Assembly (NCBI GenBank): GCA_029204225.1
Contig: CM055110.1
Span: 17,542,759-17,606,758 of the forward strand
DNA: 64,000 nt
Direction of reading: 5' to 3'
Source of the DNA: Diphasiastrum complanatum
Taxonomy: Eukaryota; Streptophyta; Lycopodiopsida; Lycopodiales; Lycopodiaceae
Of the stretch, positions 1 through 13,914 are shown piece by piece. The notes under the pieces were generated by a model, which saw only the letters and a program-made list of their open reading frames with translations, was not told where the DNA came from and did no database searches. Numbering within the stretch: the first letter of the stretch is position 1; each line of letters begins with the position of its first letter. The translations under genes were made by a program, and so were the position numbers.

Positions 1-2260
1 AAAATGATGAGCTATCTCGATGTGCTTGTCCTTGCATGAAATGTAGGAATTAGTGGCAAGTGATTGGGCTGATTGGTTTCAAAATAGCTGAATGTGAATC
101 TCCCTCCTTGATGACATGTAGCTCCACCAATAGCCTTTTGAGCCACAAGACCTCCTGCATGTTGATGTCAAGGCCTTGTATTCACATTCTGTGGAAGATA
201 AGGAGATTGTATCTTGCTTTTTGGAAAGCCATGATACTACTCCATCCCAGAGAAAGATGGCAAAAGCACTTGTTGATTTCCTATCCACTTTTGTCACTCT
301 TAAGCCAATATTAGTCCCTCTATACAATATGCCAAAATTCTTAGTAGATGAGATATATCTAAGAACTATTTTGGCATCTTCCAATGTGAAACAAAGGACT
401 TTGCATGAATTGACTTAACTTTCCAACACTATAACTAAGATCAGGTCTAGTTATAGTCAAATATATCAAGGAGCCTATAAGCCTTCTATACAAATTGATG
501 TCCTCAAAGGATGATTCATCACCATCAATAGATGCTTTTACATGTTGCTCCATTGGAGTCCTCAATGCCTTTACAATTCTTCATTCCAAATCTATCTAGG
601 ATAGATGTAGCATACCTTAGATTGGCAAATGAAGCTAAAATCACATACTCTAATAACTTATGTTCCTAGAATGAAGCTTAATAGGCTGAGATCTACCATT
701 TTAACTTTTGAATGTGCAAACTAGGTACGGGTGGTCGGATGCGAGCGTCACAAAATTGTTTAGCTTGTCAGCTTTTTACATCTCTAATTCCATCTAGATC
801 ATTATCACACGAAATAATGTCATCTACATACAATACAAGAATAATGATCTTACATCATGAACTCTTATATACAATGATGGATCATATACACTCAATACAA
901 AATTGATGGAAATGAGAGAAGAGTTTAGCCTAGAGTACCATGCTCTAGGTACTTGTTTGAGCCCATAAAGGCTCTTCTTAAAAAAAAAAACACCTTTCCT
1001 TCATGCTTTTCCTTGATGAAGCCCTCTAGTTGTCTCATGTAGATCTCCTCCTCCAAATAATCATTGAGGAAAGCATTTGTGAAATCAAGTTGGAATAGCT
1101 CCCAAATGAAGGTAGTAGCAAAACTAATGATTAATTATAATAGTAACAAGCTTAGCCACAGGAGCAAAAGTCTCAATCATAATCAATGCCTTTGGTTTTG
1201 TAAAAACCCTTTTGCTACAAGCCTAGATCTATGCTTACTTATTGATCCATCTTGGTTATACTTCAATCCATAAACCCACTTGCAATCAAGTGGTTTCCTC
1301 CCTTGAGGAAGATTCACAAGATCTTAAGTATGATTCTCAATGAGAGCACCATATTCTACTTGCCATAGCATCCATCCAACTCTTAGATTTACAAGCATCT
1401 TCATACATGTTGGCTCATCTAACTTTGAAGTAAGAAAAGTGTAATATGTGAAAGATTATGAGCTTTCCCTTTGATCACCTTTGCCATCATTGGTGAGCCT
1501 CAATGGCTCGGCCCTCATCTTCATAGCATGTTGGCTCATCTAACTTTGAAGTAAGAAAAGTCTAAGATGTGAAAGATTATGAGCTTTCCTTTGATCACCT
1601 TTGCCATCATTGGTGAGCCTCAATGGCTCGGCCCTTGCTCTTGTGGATCTTCTTGGAGTTCTTGGAGTTCTCCTCAAGTTCTTCATCACTTGGAAGCTCC
1701 CCCTCCATCCTAGCATGATCTTTGGCACCAAGATGATTAGTAGCATTATCATCCGATTCACAAACATTCCCTTCATCAAAAATTACATCCTTACTTACTA
1801 TCACTTTGCTAGTGATGGGATCTAGAGTACCCCCTTCAAGCTCAATAGTAAATCCCCAAAAAATTTGGTATCTACTTCTCTTTTGTAGACAAGATGATCT
1901 ACTTGAGAAAGGCACATAAGAACTTGCAATCATGGATAGTCCGAGCATCTTTCTTGCATGGAAAATTGGATTGTTTGCAAGAGCTTCTGCTGAGATGTTG
2001 TCACATTTGACAATAGGTAGATCTTCACCTTTGTTGTTCTCACCATATCCCACAAAGATGCCTTTGATGGAAGTTGCATTATCTTCCTCTTGTCCAAGGA
2101 CTGGTGTACATCACAAATGGATTTAATATCTTGAGATCCTTGACATTGGGCTTCTCTCAAAATAGAGCTTCATATGGTGTGATTCCACCAAAAACCGAGA
2201 TTGCCAATGTGCTCCAAAAAATCTATCTTCTCACTATGGAGAGATGGAATACATAGCAAA
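1..2260 (-). mobile_element. Ty1/copia pol remnant: integrase C-terminus, RT, RNase H
   Basis: Read right to left, this is the back half of a copia polyprotein broken by many stops and frameshifts. About 2260-1600 gives integrase C-terminal sequence (GIFVGYGENNKG, later SKVIVSKDVIFDEGN). About 1330-930 gives the RT fingers (DCKWVYGLKY, then a block with LDFTNAFLNDYLEEEIYM, which keeps the first catalytic Asp). A YVDD box lies near 800-850. RRLIGSLIYLTITRPDLSY sits at 565-400 and RNase H (SLSSTECEYKAL) at 384-1. The element runs off the left edge. It cannot be autonomous. The copia assignment is firm; the lineage within copia is not resolved. Confidence 0.85.
1409..1640. repeat. Tandem duplication, period about 121 bp
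   Basis: A block beginning TTGGCTCATCTAACTTTG at about 1410 recurs at about 1531 with only a few differences, through the shared 'GGTGAGCCTCAATGGCTCGG' end. It lies in the linker between integrase and RT of the copia remnant. It duplicates part of that linker and was probably made after the element died. Confidence 0.8.
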
Positions 2261-2575
2261 AACTCAGTTCCTTTGTAAAGTTAGGAGAATTTCCAACATT
2301 TAATAAGGAATTTAACTCAACCTTTTTGCCCTAAAATGAAACCAAGACTATTTCATAGAGTCATACTTGGTAGATAGCTAGTTGGTCAAAATCTCATCAT
2401 AAATCAAGGTCTAGATCCTATAAAGTGGGGATCTCTACCAAATAGACACAACCACTTCTTTTTACTCGAGCTAATCTACTTTAGGATTAGACTGCCATGT
2501 GGCACTTTGGCCATACATGTGTGAAATCCAATCATAGATAGAAATGTACAATATGCTACATGGCTAGATTTCTAA
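2261..2575. other. No recognisable gene
   Basis: AT-rich sequence between the copia remnant and the putative LTR. No open frame of note, no element ends and no RNA gene were seen. Confidence 0.5.
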
Positions 2576-3387
2576 TGTTGTGGCAATTTTCTCACATATA
2601 ATGCATGCATCCACCAAAAGTTTATCTTATGTATCCGAATATTCATAATGATTTGAATCTTACAATTATGATAATACACTAGGTGATATCTGACAAAATT
2701 TCCAGCAAGTTCACACGTGTGGGAATGATCCACAAAGGTGATTGATCTTATTAAGCTTTATGATTAGCACAAAAAACTGATTCTACATTGAATAGCAAGA
2801 TCTAGTACAGAATTTAATGGCTTAATCACAATCTAGCATGCTATGAATCAAAGAATGATAGCTTTGATTACAAGAGAGCAAAAGTACAAGAATTTAGTGT
2901 ATGAGCATAAGTCTCAACATGAGTTAGAGAGAGAAAGAGAGAGAGAGATATTCAAGCAAATAATGGTGTAGATCCAAAATGGCATGGAACGGCTTCAAAG
3001 CTTGGTTCTTCATCAAAGATTATGAGAATATCTACACATATTTATGGAGTTTGAGGTAGCTCGAGATAGAACCACATCCATCCACCTTTCATCCACATCT
3101 AAAGTGAAAACTAGAGTCCAAGTGACATTTGTCACATCTCATCCATGCATTTCTACCTACTTTTACCAAGTGTCATTTTTCTATCTAGAATTGTACAAAT
3201 CATCATGCATGTGTCCATTTCACTTTATGCATGCCTTGCATGTCACTATGGATCACTTACAACAAATGCATGTGATATGCCACGAGTTTTTACAAGCATA
3301 TTAATGCCATTTCTAAGTCTACATACTTGCATAAAAAAAGTTTGTAGCAAGCCTAAAGTGAAGATAGATGATTTTTCATTTTCAACA
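2576..3387 (-). mobile_element. Putative 3' LTR of a copia element
   Basis: On the plus strand the block opens TGTTGTGGC and closes TTTTCAACA, matching the TG...CA rule with a 5-bp inverted end (TGTTG/CAACA). On the minus strand a polypurine stretch (TTAGGAGGAG) directly precedes the right end, as expected for a 3' LTR, and copia RNase H lies just beyond at 3391-3950. The right end is well supported; the left end is my best guess from the terminal match only. A short GA run lies near 2930. Confidence 0.45.
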
Positions 3388-3390
3388 CTC

Positions 3391-3950
3391 CTCCTAAAAA
3401 CAATTTATGTTGACTTGAACATGGATCTTGGTATTATGCCAAGATTGGTTCTATGCTTGATGAAGGAATTCTTGCTCAAAGGTTTGGTGAGCAAATCTGC
3501 AATACAAGATGATGTGTCGATGTGCTCCAAGTAGATTTCCCCTCCAATGAGCTTCTCTCTCACGAAGTGATGTGCAACCTCGAAGTGTTTGCTCCTTGCA
3601 TGAAATATTGGATTGTTGGCAAGGGCATGTGCTAAAATATTGTCACACATGATCATAGGTAAATCATCTTCTTTGATTATCTTTAGCTCCACTAGCAACC
3701 TCTTGATCCAAAGCACTTATTTTGTTGTTGTAGTGAGTGCCTTATATTCAGCTTCACAAGATGAGAGTGATATAGTATCTTGCTTTTTGGAAAGCCAAGA
3801 TATCAAGTTTCCTCCAAGATATATGACATAAGCACTTGTAGATTTTCTATCTGCTTTATCACTTCAAAATTCGAGTCAGAATAGCCAATTATGGAAAGAT
3901 CTTCACTTTTATATAACAAACCATAATCAAAAGTTGAAGATAAGTATCTA
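3391..3950 (-). mobile_element. Ty1/copia RNase H remnant
   Basis: The minus-strand frame at 3716-3405 carries the copia RNase H tail: CDNILAHALANNPIFHAR, then HHFVREKLIGGEIYLEHI and ADLLTKPL. These are the family's usual closing motifs ahead of the polypurine tract and 3' LTR. Further RNase H sequence (ISWLSKSK) continues to about 3840 in another frame. Upstream RT is absent; the fragment ends in an A-rich tract near 3955. It is a close relative of the fragments at 1-384 and 25930-26350. Confidence 0.8.
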
Positions 3951-4520
3951 AGTACTTAAAAAAAAAGATTTAATATAGTTTAAGATGGCTCTAGAGTAAA
4001 ATTATAAAGCAGGCATAAAAAGAGACAAAATCTTTAAAATGTAAAAAGAACTTAAAATCTCTAAACACCTTGAGAAAGTAGTACAAAACCGTGAAAACAT
4101 TAAGACTCATAAAAAATTCTTAAAAAATGAGACATAACATTTTTAAAAAAGTATTTGTATATTCTACAACATGAATGTAAAAACTAAAAAAAAAAACTTA
4201 ATATCAAATAAAACTTAAAAAAGTAAAAAAAAACTTTGAACCCTAAACAAATGTTAAAATAATAGAAAAACTTAAAAATTGATAAAAATTAAAAAAAAAA
4301 AACTTTAAGCATGGAAACAAAACAATATAAAAACTTAGTAACAAAAAATTAAGTAAATACTAAAATAATTATAATGACATGGAAAAAAATACAAAAGTCT
4401 GACAAAACATTATAAGAATCTTAGTTTTAAAATAGAGAATGTAAAATATTGCTCTGCATATATTGAAGTATTAAACTCTAAATAAATACATATAAATATA
4501 TTAAAAAATATTACAATGTG
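3951..4520. other. A-rich tract without a gene
   Basis: About 570 bp of plus-strand A-rich sequence full of runs such as AAAAAACTTAA. It may be a degenerate low-complexity tail of an old element. A T-rich tract at 13050-13700 looks like the opposite-strand counterpart, but I could not establish an alignment. Confidence 0.6.
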
Positions 4521-4625
4521 AGTGAAAACTATAACAAACTTTAAAACATTTCTTTTGTTCATCTCATCATGTATTTTTGCTTTGTTCACATATACATTAG
4601 TGTATATACACGTGTCGTGTGCTTT

Positions 4626-4685
4626 TCTCACACATACACACACCCACACATTTCATTTTATTCACACACACACACATATACACGT
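4626..4685. repeat. Interrupted (CA)n microsatellite
   Basis: Runs of ACACAC and CACACACACACAC separated by short T-rich interruptions. The Thr/His-rich open frames crossing it are products of the repeat. Confidence 0.75.
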
Positions 4686-4718
4686 TCTTATTATTTCATT
4701 CTCTCTTAGGTTTTTTAA

Positions 4719-5860
4719 TGGACAACTCAGAAGAACATGTGCTTGTTGCTCTAATATTTCAAAACGAGGTGTTTCCATTTGGTTATATTCTGTGCGATCA
4801 ATCCAGCCAAAAATGTTTCTTCAGAGAGCCTTGCATAAATAAAAGTGTGGGTATCATTCCAAGGTGCTTAAAATGGATTGTCCAGCACCATACCCTCACG
4901 GTGACTTTGAACATCTCGAAGACGTTTACAACTGTACTTCGATAGATGTCGTTGCAAGGAGGTTGTTGTGAGATAACACAGATATTATGAAGATAGAAGA
5001 ATTATAGTTGTAGATTGTTCGACCAAATTGCACATCAAACCTACAGTAGTTGGTAAATTTGTATGCTCAATTGCATATCAAGATTTGCTTGGAATCTCCC
5101 ATGGACTTTCTGGCAAATAATTATGGAGGCACATTACAACATTGTATACAAAATTTTATGGAAATATGAGAACTTTCAAATAACATGAACATTCATCACA
5201 TGGGTTGGCCATAATGCATGGGATTTTAGAAAAGCATGTGTTGCCTCAACTGCATCTACAACATGTATCAAAAGATGGTGTTATTTTTTGCAAACACCAT
5301 CTCCTGCTTGGTATGGGTAAAGAAGATATATTTAAAATCATAAACACATGACTTACGGACTCTTGTATTTCTACAATTTCCAAAACAACACTCTATCAGA
5401 TGTGGAGACGAGAGTGAAGACTCCGACAAAGCAAAGAATGTCAAAATGGAAAACACGTGATGACCTCAAAAATGTGATGGAGACAACTCCTAACACTAGG
5501 GTGCGTGATCGTTATATTGCAATGAGATGTCATCATCTGCATCATGTTATTTATTCAAGAAAGTTGTATATGTATTGGAAAAAAGAATCAAGATCACATC
5601 ATGAGCAATCGGTGTGTCTCATCATTGACGGAATGGATCAAAATACAACAACATTACTCCATTTCAAGAGGACTCCTCCCAGATTGGAGGGTAGTCATTT
5701 TTTAAAAATGCAGACTGGAGGACTCCTCCCAGACTGGAGGGTAGTCATTTTTTAAAAATGCATGTTTGCGGAGTGCTAGTTCATGGATTCGAATTGCTCT
5801 GTGATGGTTGGATTGATACCTTTCATACTCTGTTGGAAGTATTTCTAGTGAGTGTGGTGG
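4719..5860 (+). pseudogene. Decayed repeat-associated gene of the 'IIDGMDQ' type
   Basis: The plus-strand frame at 5430-5690 reads through SKWKTRDDLKNVMETTP and SVCLIIDGMDQ followed by LLHF. After a short duplication, KMHVCGVLVHGFE follows near 5755. The order 'LIIDGMDQ ... HF ... GVLVHG' is what I recall from a widespread repetitive gene family annotated in plants and animals under a DUF7869-like domain. That assignment is from memory and tentative. Upstream, 4719-4945 has an open frame (starts MDNSEEHVLVALIF) whose relation to the gene is unclear. Stops and frame changes show it is not functional. Confidence 0.4.
5669..5762. repeat. Tandem duplication, period 50 bp
   Basis: The unit beginning GACTCCTCCCAGA and ending in TTTTTTAAAAATGCA occurs at 5671 and again at 5721 with one or two differences. 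It interrupts the decayed gene between its GMDQ and GVLVHG motifs. Confidence 0.85.
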
Positions 5861-6055
5861 CTAGATCTACTTACGGATGTAGTATAGGGATGTAGAGATT
5901 TGTCCACTTTTTAGGTTTCTACAATAAGCTTCAACGGGAATATGGATAGGAATGAGAGCACTAAGCCTTACCCAACTAGTGCCCGAAACGGAAATAAACT
6001 AATTAGTAACAAAAAATCCTTGCTAAGGCTTACCCAGCTAGCAAGGTGACTAGAC

Positions 6056-6420
6056 TCATCCTAGATTAACACCCGAATTATCCGCAAAATATTTGACATC
6101 GTGATCAGGATTGCCATGGTGCTTCTGGTAGAAGACTCGGCAGTTGGTGACCATGTCTTTGGCTAAGTTGCTGGTATCGACTCCTGTGAGCTTAGGCCAA
6201 AAGATTCTATTCTTGAACTTGGTGGCAGGAAACGGTTCTCGCCTCACTACTGGATAGTAATAAGGATTGGTGCGCATGTAGGAGGGAGCTTCGAGATACC
6301 ATGCCATTGAGGTCTTACTTTGCAGGAAGAGCTGATGGTGCCAGAGAGGTTGTGGATCCAGGAGTTTGACTCCTGTTTTATGTGTTTGACAATGGTCCAA
6401 ATCTGGCAGTATGTAGCCAC
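6056..6420 (-). pseudogene. Unassigned open frame, 114 codons
   Basis: The minus-strand frame 6400-6056 is open and has a balanced amino-acid composition (for example WYLEAPSYMRTNPYYYPVV and FKNRIFWPKLTG), unlike the chance frames around it. It lies beside the LTR at 6421, on the same strand as the gypsy remnant beyond. I do not recognise a domain. It may be further decayed element coding sequence or a captured gene piece. Confidence 0.3.
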
Positions 6421-6853
6421 TGTGAGAGATTTCAACTAGTTTAGTCTAGTTTAGTCACATTTTGGGAAATTGTCAATAAGAGGCCAAAACTCATTTTAGA
6501 CTTAGAGATAAACTTTTTGAAGTTATATTAGTTTAAAATACATTCAATAAACACTTTTGGAAAGTGTGGAAAAGTTGGTAGTCGAATTTAAGAGAGATTC
6601 CAATTTGAACTTTGGGTACATTGAATCTAGACCCAAAAATAGTAGGGTTTACATTTTGGAGGGAAAGCCAAGTGGCCAAATAGGGTTTGGAAACTCTATA
6701 AAAGGATGTAACTCGTGGAGAGACACATCTTCTCTCTTCTATCTCTCATTTCATCATTATACATGGTTCTCTTTGGGTTCTACTACTCATTGGTGCACTA
6801 TCTTGGTGTTATCTTGCAATCTTGTGTGTAGAATGCTCATTTATTGCTATATC
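6421..6853 (+). mobile_element. LTR of family A, 3'-truncated, lone copy
   Basis: Opens TGTGAGAGATTTCAACTAG and is collinear with the LTR at 22944-23497 for about 430 bp, including a shared promoter-like CTATAAAAGGATG at about 6697. It lacks the last 120-150 bp of the 22944 copy. It sits directly against the YLDDIA box of a minus-strand gypsy RT, so it probably landed inside that element. No internal sequence accompanies it. Confidence 0.7.
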
Positions 6854-8030
6854 ATCCAAGTAAACTTCTAAGGTATCGCCCATCTACTGAGAAAAGGCCG
6901 CTTGCATAACACGTTGGAAGGTGCTAGGAGCATTGCAGAGCCCAAAAGGCATGACTTTCAAGCAGAAGGTTTCCCATTCTATGGAAAAGGTGGTTTTGTG
7001 TTGATCTTCTTCAGTGATTTGGATCATATTATATCCACTAAGAAGGAGTAAGCCTCATCTCCTGCTAGATTTTCTAAGATGGATTCTCCGATGTCTCAGG
7101 CTTTTCACTTGCAACCTTGGCAATGGATTCCACCTTGGAAGCATGTTGCAGATAGGTCTTCGGGGGAAGTGCTTCCATATGGTTGAGCATCTGAATATCA
7201 GAAATGTCCATATCTTCTGGGCAATTCTGAATTCGTAAGACGTTCTCGTCATCAATGAATAAATCGTCTGATTCATTAGTGGGTAGCCATGCAACATTTA
7301 GCAGCTCATCATGGTGTGGAAGAATATCAACAAAATTGATATTGATGATGGGTGTATCCAGATCAGGTAATTGGTTGTGATCGATCGGGTGTGGAGAGGT
7401 ACAATTATCCTGATGTTGAGCACAGTAATTGGCATTCACACAATCAATGATAGCTAGACTATGACTCCAGTTTATGATATCAGTAGATTTAACATAATGA
7501 CCTTTTTTCATGGCTGGACTGGTATGGCTCAAATACTGAGTTGATGGTTGAGGATCCCTCGTCATGTATGCGTGCAGGTTTGAGTTTACCCGTTGAGTCA
7601 GAATTGTCACGATTACCAAAAGTGACTCGGCCTTTGCTCCAGTCATAAACGACTCGTGCATTGGTGAGTCACGAACGACCAAGTAGTGATTCATAAGAAT
7701 AGGCATTATTGGGAATATCAAGTACTACAAGGTCAACTAAAAATTTGAGACCTCCTAGTTTGATCAGCACGTGCGGAAGGAAACCGGTAGGTCGGACCAC
7801 ACTTTGATCAGCCATTCGAAGCTGACAAGTAGGTTTGGCTAGCTTGTCTCTCATATTCCATTCCATCATGAGGGATGTGGAAATGATAAACCCCGGAACC
7901 TCCATCAAGTTTTGCTAAAAGTTCACGGTATTGATGATGGGTAGCTGGGATTTTGATGTTGCCTCGTTCACTGAGTAAATATGGTGAAAAAGAGATGAAA
8001 TCTAAACTATTCATCACTGCTCATCATACA
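6854..8030 (-). mobile_element. Ty3/gypsy protease and RT remnant
   Basis: The minus strand at about 7030-6860 reads as gypsy RT: FCLKVMPFGLCNAPSTFQRV, then EVYLDDIA, the catalytic YLDD box. At 7908-7669 a retropepsin-like region follows the family pattern: QLRMADQSVVRPTGFL, then LVDLVVLDIPNNAYSYESLL and GRS. Between them are long open but non-diagnostic frames (7721-7074). No integrase or LTR of its own is seen. Stops and the LTR at 6421 show it is inactive. Confidence 0.75.
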
Positions 8031-8615
8031 AGAATTCTTCCTTTCTATTTAGTGAAAAGTTACTTTTGGAAGATTGTGATAGTAAACTTTTGATGCATAA
8101 TTGAAGTGATTCATTATGATTGTTAATGTGTATGACTTGACAAAACTTTAAATGACCCCATGACAAGATAAAGACTACAACTACTGACTTTCTGTCCATA
8201 TGATTAATGTTTATCATGAGGAGTCTAGTAGAGAAGTCAAAGAGAGCATGGTTCATTTTGAGACAATATTTGAGAAATTAGAAACAAGTAGACTTGGAGG
8301 ATAAGTGTAGCCACAATATTGACATGGTGTACCACTCAAATTTTCAATACTAGGAAAATCAAATCATGTTCTCTCCAACATTGAAAATGAGAAGACTAAC
8401 ATGTAGTGAATGAAGGCCTCTTCCACTTGGAAAATGATTTCGAACATTTAACGTGTGTAGACACTTCAGGATGTTCATCATTTGCTTGTGCACTTGATTG
8501 GTCACTTAATTCAATCACCATAAAAAATGATTGGGTCTCACTATAGATATCAAAGCACTTCAAAGAGCCTCTATATAAAGAGTTCATGTACAAAGATCTA
8601 GATTGATATGGCATC
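8031..8615. other. No recognisable gene
   Basis: AT-rich sequence with only short chance frames. Nothing diagnostic was seen on either strand. Confidence 0.5.
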
Positions 8616-8712
8616 TATCAAATATATATATAACTACCATAACCATAGAATAAAGGTTGCTTTACCATCAAATATATATATAACTACCATCACCATAGAA
8701 TAAAGTTTACTT
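8616..8712. repeat. Tandem duplication, period about 50 bp
   Basis: The block ATCAAATATATATATAACTA, continuing through CCATAGAATAAAG, occurs at about 8617 and 8667 in near-identical form. Confidence 0.8.
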
Positions 8713-8874
8713 TATTTCATTACATGTGTATGTAGCCATTTCTTTTTTTATAAAGGCCATGGAACTCCTTCTAAGAAGTAAATAATAAGGACATGGTAAA
8801 GTTGTGAAGCTCGTGTCATTGATCAAAGTTTGATTCTCTCTCTTTACATACATACATACACACACATGCACATA

Positions 8875-8877
<3 letters not shown>

Positions 8878-8942
<65 letters not shown>
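8878..8942. repeat. (CA)n microsatellite
   Basis: About 65 bp of almost pure CA. Cys/Val- and Thr/His-repeat open frames on the two strands are artefacts of it. Confidence 0.95.
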
Positions 8943-11338
<2,396 letters not shown>

Positions 11339-11340
11339 TA

Positions 11341-11708
11341 GAGGAGTTTTGAGCTCCAAAAAGACCCTTTAAGAATTCGTGCAAGATGTAGTTTATATTA
11401 TTAAAATATTATAACACTAATACCTTTGACTTGCCATAACTTTTTAATCATAACTCAAAAGTATGTCATCTAACTTATCATTGGAAAGCCCTTGTCAAGC
11501 ACTTTCCAATGCACCCAACTCCGTTAAATTTGGACTTACCACTAAAACGTTATGCCATTTTTAGTGTGGAATCAAAATGTGGACTCAAAAAGTTACGTTA
11601 CGTAGATTTCAAATTTGAGTGTTTTGATTGGTCCATGTGTAAGAAAAAATTGAGAAAAAATATAAAAAGAATCTTTACAAAGGGTCTTTTTTGGATTTAG
11701 AACTCCTC
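11341..11708. mobile_element. MITE family M, intact copy (368 bp)
   Basis: Begins GAGGAGTTTTGAGCTCCAAA and ends TTTGGATTTAGAACTCCTC. The ends form an imperfect inverted repeat of about 35 bp (CCAAAAAGACC opposite GGTCTTTTTTGG). It is flanked by TA on both sides, the duplication made by Tc1/mariner-type transposases. There is no coding capacity. A second copy at 58451-63217, split by another element, confirms both ends. The superfamily is inferred from the TA alone. Confidence 0.8.
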
Positions 11709-11739
11709 TAATGTCTATTTTATTAGTAATTCGGTCTTA

Positions 11740-13104
11740 TGTAAATGTCCCATTATACTCAAGAAGACCATATACATTGCAAGTAAGCATGAGTGCAATA
11801 TTGAAGGAGTAGGGATTATTCTCTTGAAGCTTGCATCTTCCAAAGATCTCTTTCTCAACAATGTTCTTTTTGTCCCAAAGCTTACAAAGAACATCTTAAG
11901 TGTTGGCCAACTTCTTGATAGTGGCTTTGATGTCAATTTCAATATTGACAATTGTGTGATTAAGAAGGATGGTGAGATCCTTGCATATGGATCAAGATTT
12001 GAAGGCATCTACAAATTGGATCCAAGTGAGAGTGCAAACTCTCTTGATGTTTCTTATATGTCCAATATTTCAAAGGAGGATGATCACACAAGATGCACAT
12101 ATCTTCTCTCTTCAAGTATTATGGTGTATGATTATTCCTTATTATTCAAAGCATATGTTGAGAAGAAATTCTCATTGAAGATCAAAGCTTTAAGGAGTAT
12201 TGGAGCTCTTGAAGGAATAGCACCATATGCAGTTTTATTCAAGATTAAGCCTAAGGTTGATCACCTTAGTGAACTTGGTAGTGCTTGCTTTGCACATATT
12301 CCCTTGGAAACAAGAAGGAAGGATGATCCAAGCTCATGGATCATGATTGGATACTCATCCATCAAGGAGGCCTTTAGTGTCTTTACACTCTCTATTTCAA
12401 AAGTGATTGTGAATAGATATGTCACATTGCATGAAGATTCAATCTTGGAAGTGGCCAAGATCAAGGCTTCTCAAGAAGCATCACAAGTTATCATTTTTGA
12501 AGGTATTCAAGTTATGATGGGGCCAATGTGTGAGGAGGAGTTTCTTCTTCATATGATTTCAAGAAGATCTTCAAGATGCATGGCCGAGTCTTTATGGCTC
12601 ACCTTACATGGCAAAGAGGGGCATCTTTCATGTTGTATCTACTACAACACATTCATATATGCTTCTCTTCCTTTGCTTGAAATGCTATCTTGCTTCATTG
12701 AATTTTTTGGATCTCAAAGTTCAAGAAAAGCTATAGTTTTGTATGATGCTTATCGTATGGATATGTTTCTTGTCATTATTGACTTAGATGTGTTTCCAAT
12801 ACTTTTTGAAAGCAAGATATTGTATTGTCAAAAGTATGCTCTTGGTTCTAGTAAGAACAAGATTGAGCTTGGTACTCACTTTTTTGAAAATCATGTTTTC
12901 ACATGTTTTGAGGCAAATTGTAAACTCCTCTTGAGATTAAGTGAAGCATCCAAAGTGGACACTTACATCCTTGAGAGAGTAACTAGCCTAAAAAAGATCA
13001 AGATAGTCTTTGATATCAAGATTAGATCCATCATGGATAGTTTACATTTTTCACAGTTTTTTTTTTATTTTTTTTACATTTTTTTATTATTTTTGTTATT
13101 TTAG
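11740..13104 (+). CDS. Open copia-derived frame with in-frame deletions (426 codons from 11824)
   Basis: Homology reads in from about 11740, before the first ATG at 11824. Residues about 1-65 are copia protease/pre-integrase (NNVLFVPKLTKNILSVGQLL, DGEILAYG). Residues about 85-125 hold an integrase scrap ending KIKALRSIG, where the family has a catalytic Asp after RS. Without a frame break this jumps to the integrase C-terminus (ALEGIAPYAVLFKIKPKVDH, GSACFAHIPLETRRK, SKVIVNRYVTLHEDS). No RT box is recognisable in the middle. Near residue 345, KIELGTHFFENHV resembles the RNase H tail. The last 40 codons run into T-rich DNA. The integrase is dead and the RT missing, yet the frame has no stop for 1.28 kb. 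Confidence 0.65.
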   Translation, partial: CKCPIILKKTIYIASKHECNIEGVGIILLKLASSKDLFLNNVLFVPKLTKNILSVGQLLDSGFDVNFNIDNCVIKKDGEILAYGSRFEGIYKLDPSESANSLDVSYMSNISKEDDHTRCTYLLSSSIMVYDYSLLFKAYVEKKFSLKIKALRSIGALEGIAPYAVLFKIKPKVDHLSELGSACFAHIPLETRRKDDPSSWIMIGYSSIKEAFSVFTLSISKVIVNRYVTLHEDSILEVAKIKASQEASQVIIFEGIQVMMGPMCEEEFLLHMISRRSSRCMAESLWLTLHGKEGHLSCCIYYNTFIYASLPLLEMLSCFIEFFGSQSSRKAIVLYDAYRMDMFLVIIDLDVFPILFESKILYCQKYALGSSKNKIELGTHFFENHVFTCFEANCKLLLRLSEASKVDTYILERVTSLKKIKIVFDIKIRSIMDSLHFSQFFFYFFYIFLLFLLF

Positions 13105-13914
13105 TGTTTTTTTACAATTTTATGTTTGGTTTTTTTCTTTTAAATTTTTAAGCTTTTTTTTTGGGTAGATTTTTTAGTTTTTTGAGACCTTTTATATTTT
13201 TTATATGATTTTTTCATTTTTTAAGATTTTTGTGTAGCTTTTGATTTCTAAGATTTTTTAGAGTTTAATTCAGGCCTTTTATAGCTTATGTTTCTTTTGA
13301 GATTTTTTGTCCTTTTTTTTCAATTTTTATATTGTTATTTTATTTAATTTTCTAATTATTTTGTTAGTAAATTTCTTCTATTTTCTTTTAAATTTCTTTC
13401 ATTTTCGCTAACTTTTTTTTTTCTCATATTTTAAGGTTTTTGAAATTTTGTTATGTTTTTATATTGTTATATATTATTTTTAAGTTTCTTTTAGAATTTT
13501 TCTATCTCATGAAATTTTTTTGGGGGTTTTCTCACACAATATTATTATCTTAAATGTTTTCTTATAGTTTTACGATTTTAGTTTGTTACTATAATTATTT
13601 TTGTAAGTGATTGATTTTGATGTTTGAAAATTGTTTTTCTATTTGTGCTAACTTTTATTTGCATTTTTTAACGTTTTTGAAAAGTCATAATAGTCAATTT
13701 TTAAAACATGACAATTATGAAAATAATTACAAATTAATCATCAATACGTAGAACGTACACGATGTTGACACGTGTAAGAGCATTTATCCCATAAGCATTT
13801 GTGAAAATTGACCATAGGGAAAAAAACATAAATAAACCCATTCCCTAATGTTAATTTTCCTAATCATCTCAAGCATTCTATTCTCTCAAATAGATTTGCA
13901 ACTTTTTTTTTTTG
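13105..13914. other. T-rich tract, no gene
   Basis: Mostly long T runs up to about 13700, then ordinary AT-rich sequence. No coding, RNA or element signature was seen. Confidence 0.6.
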
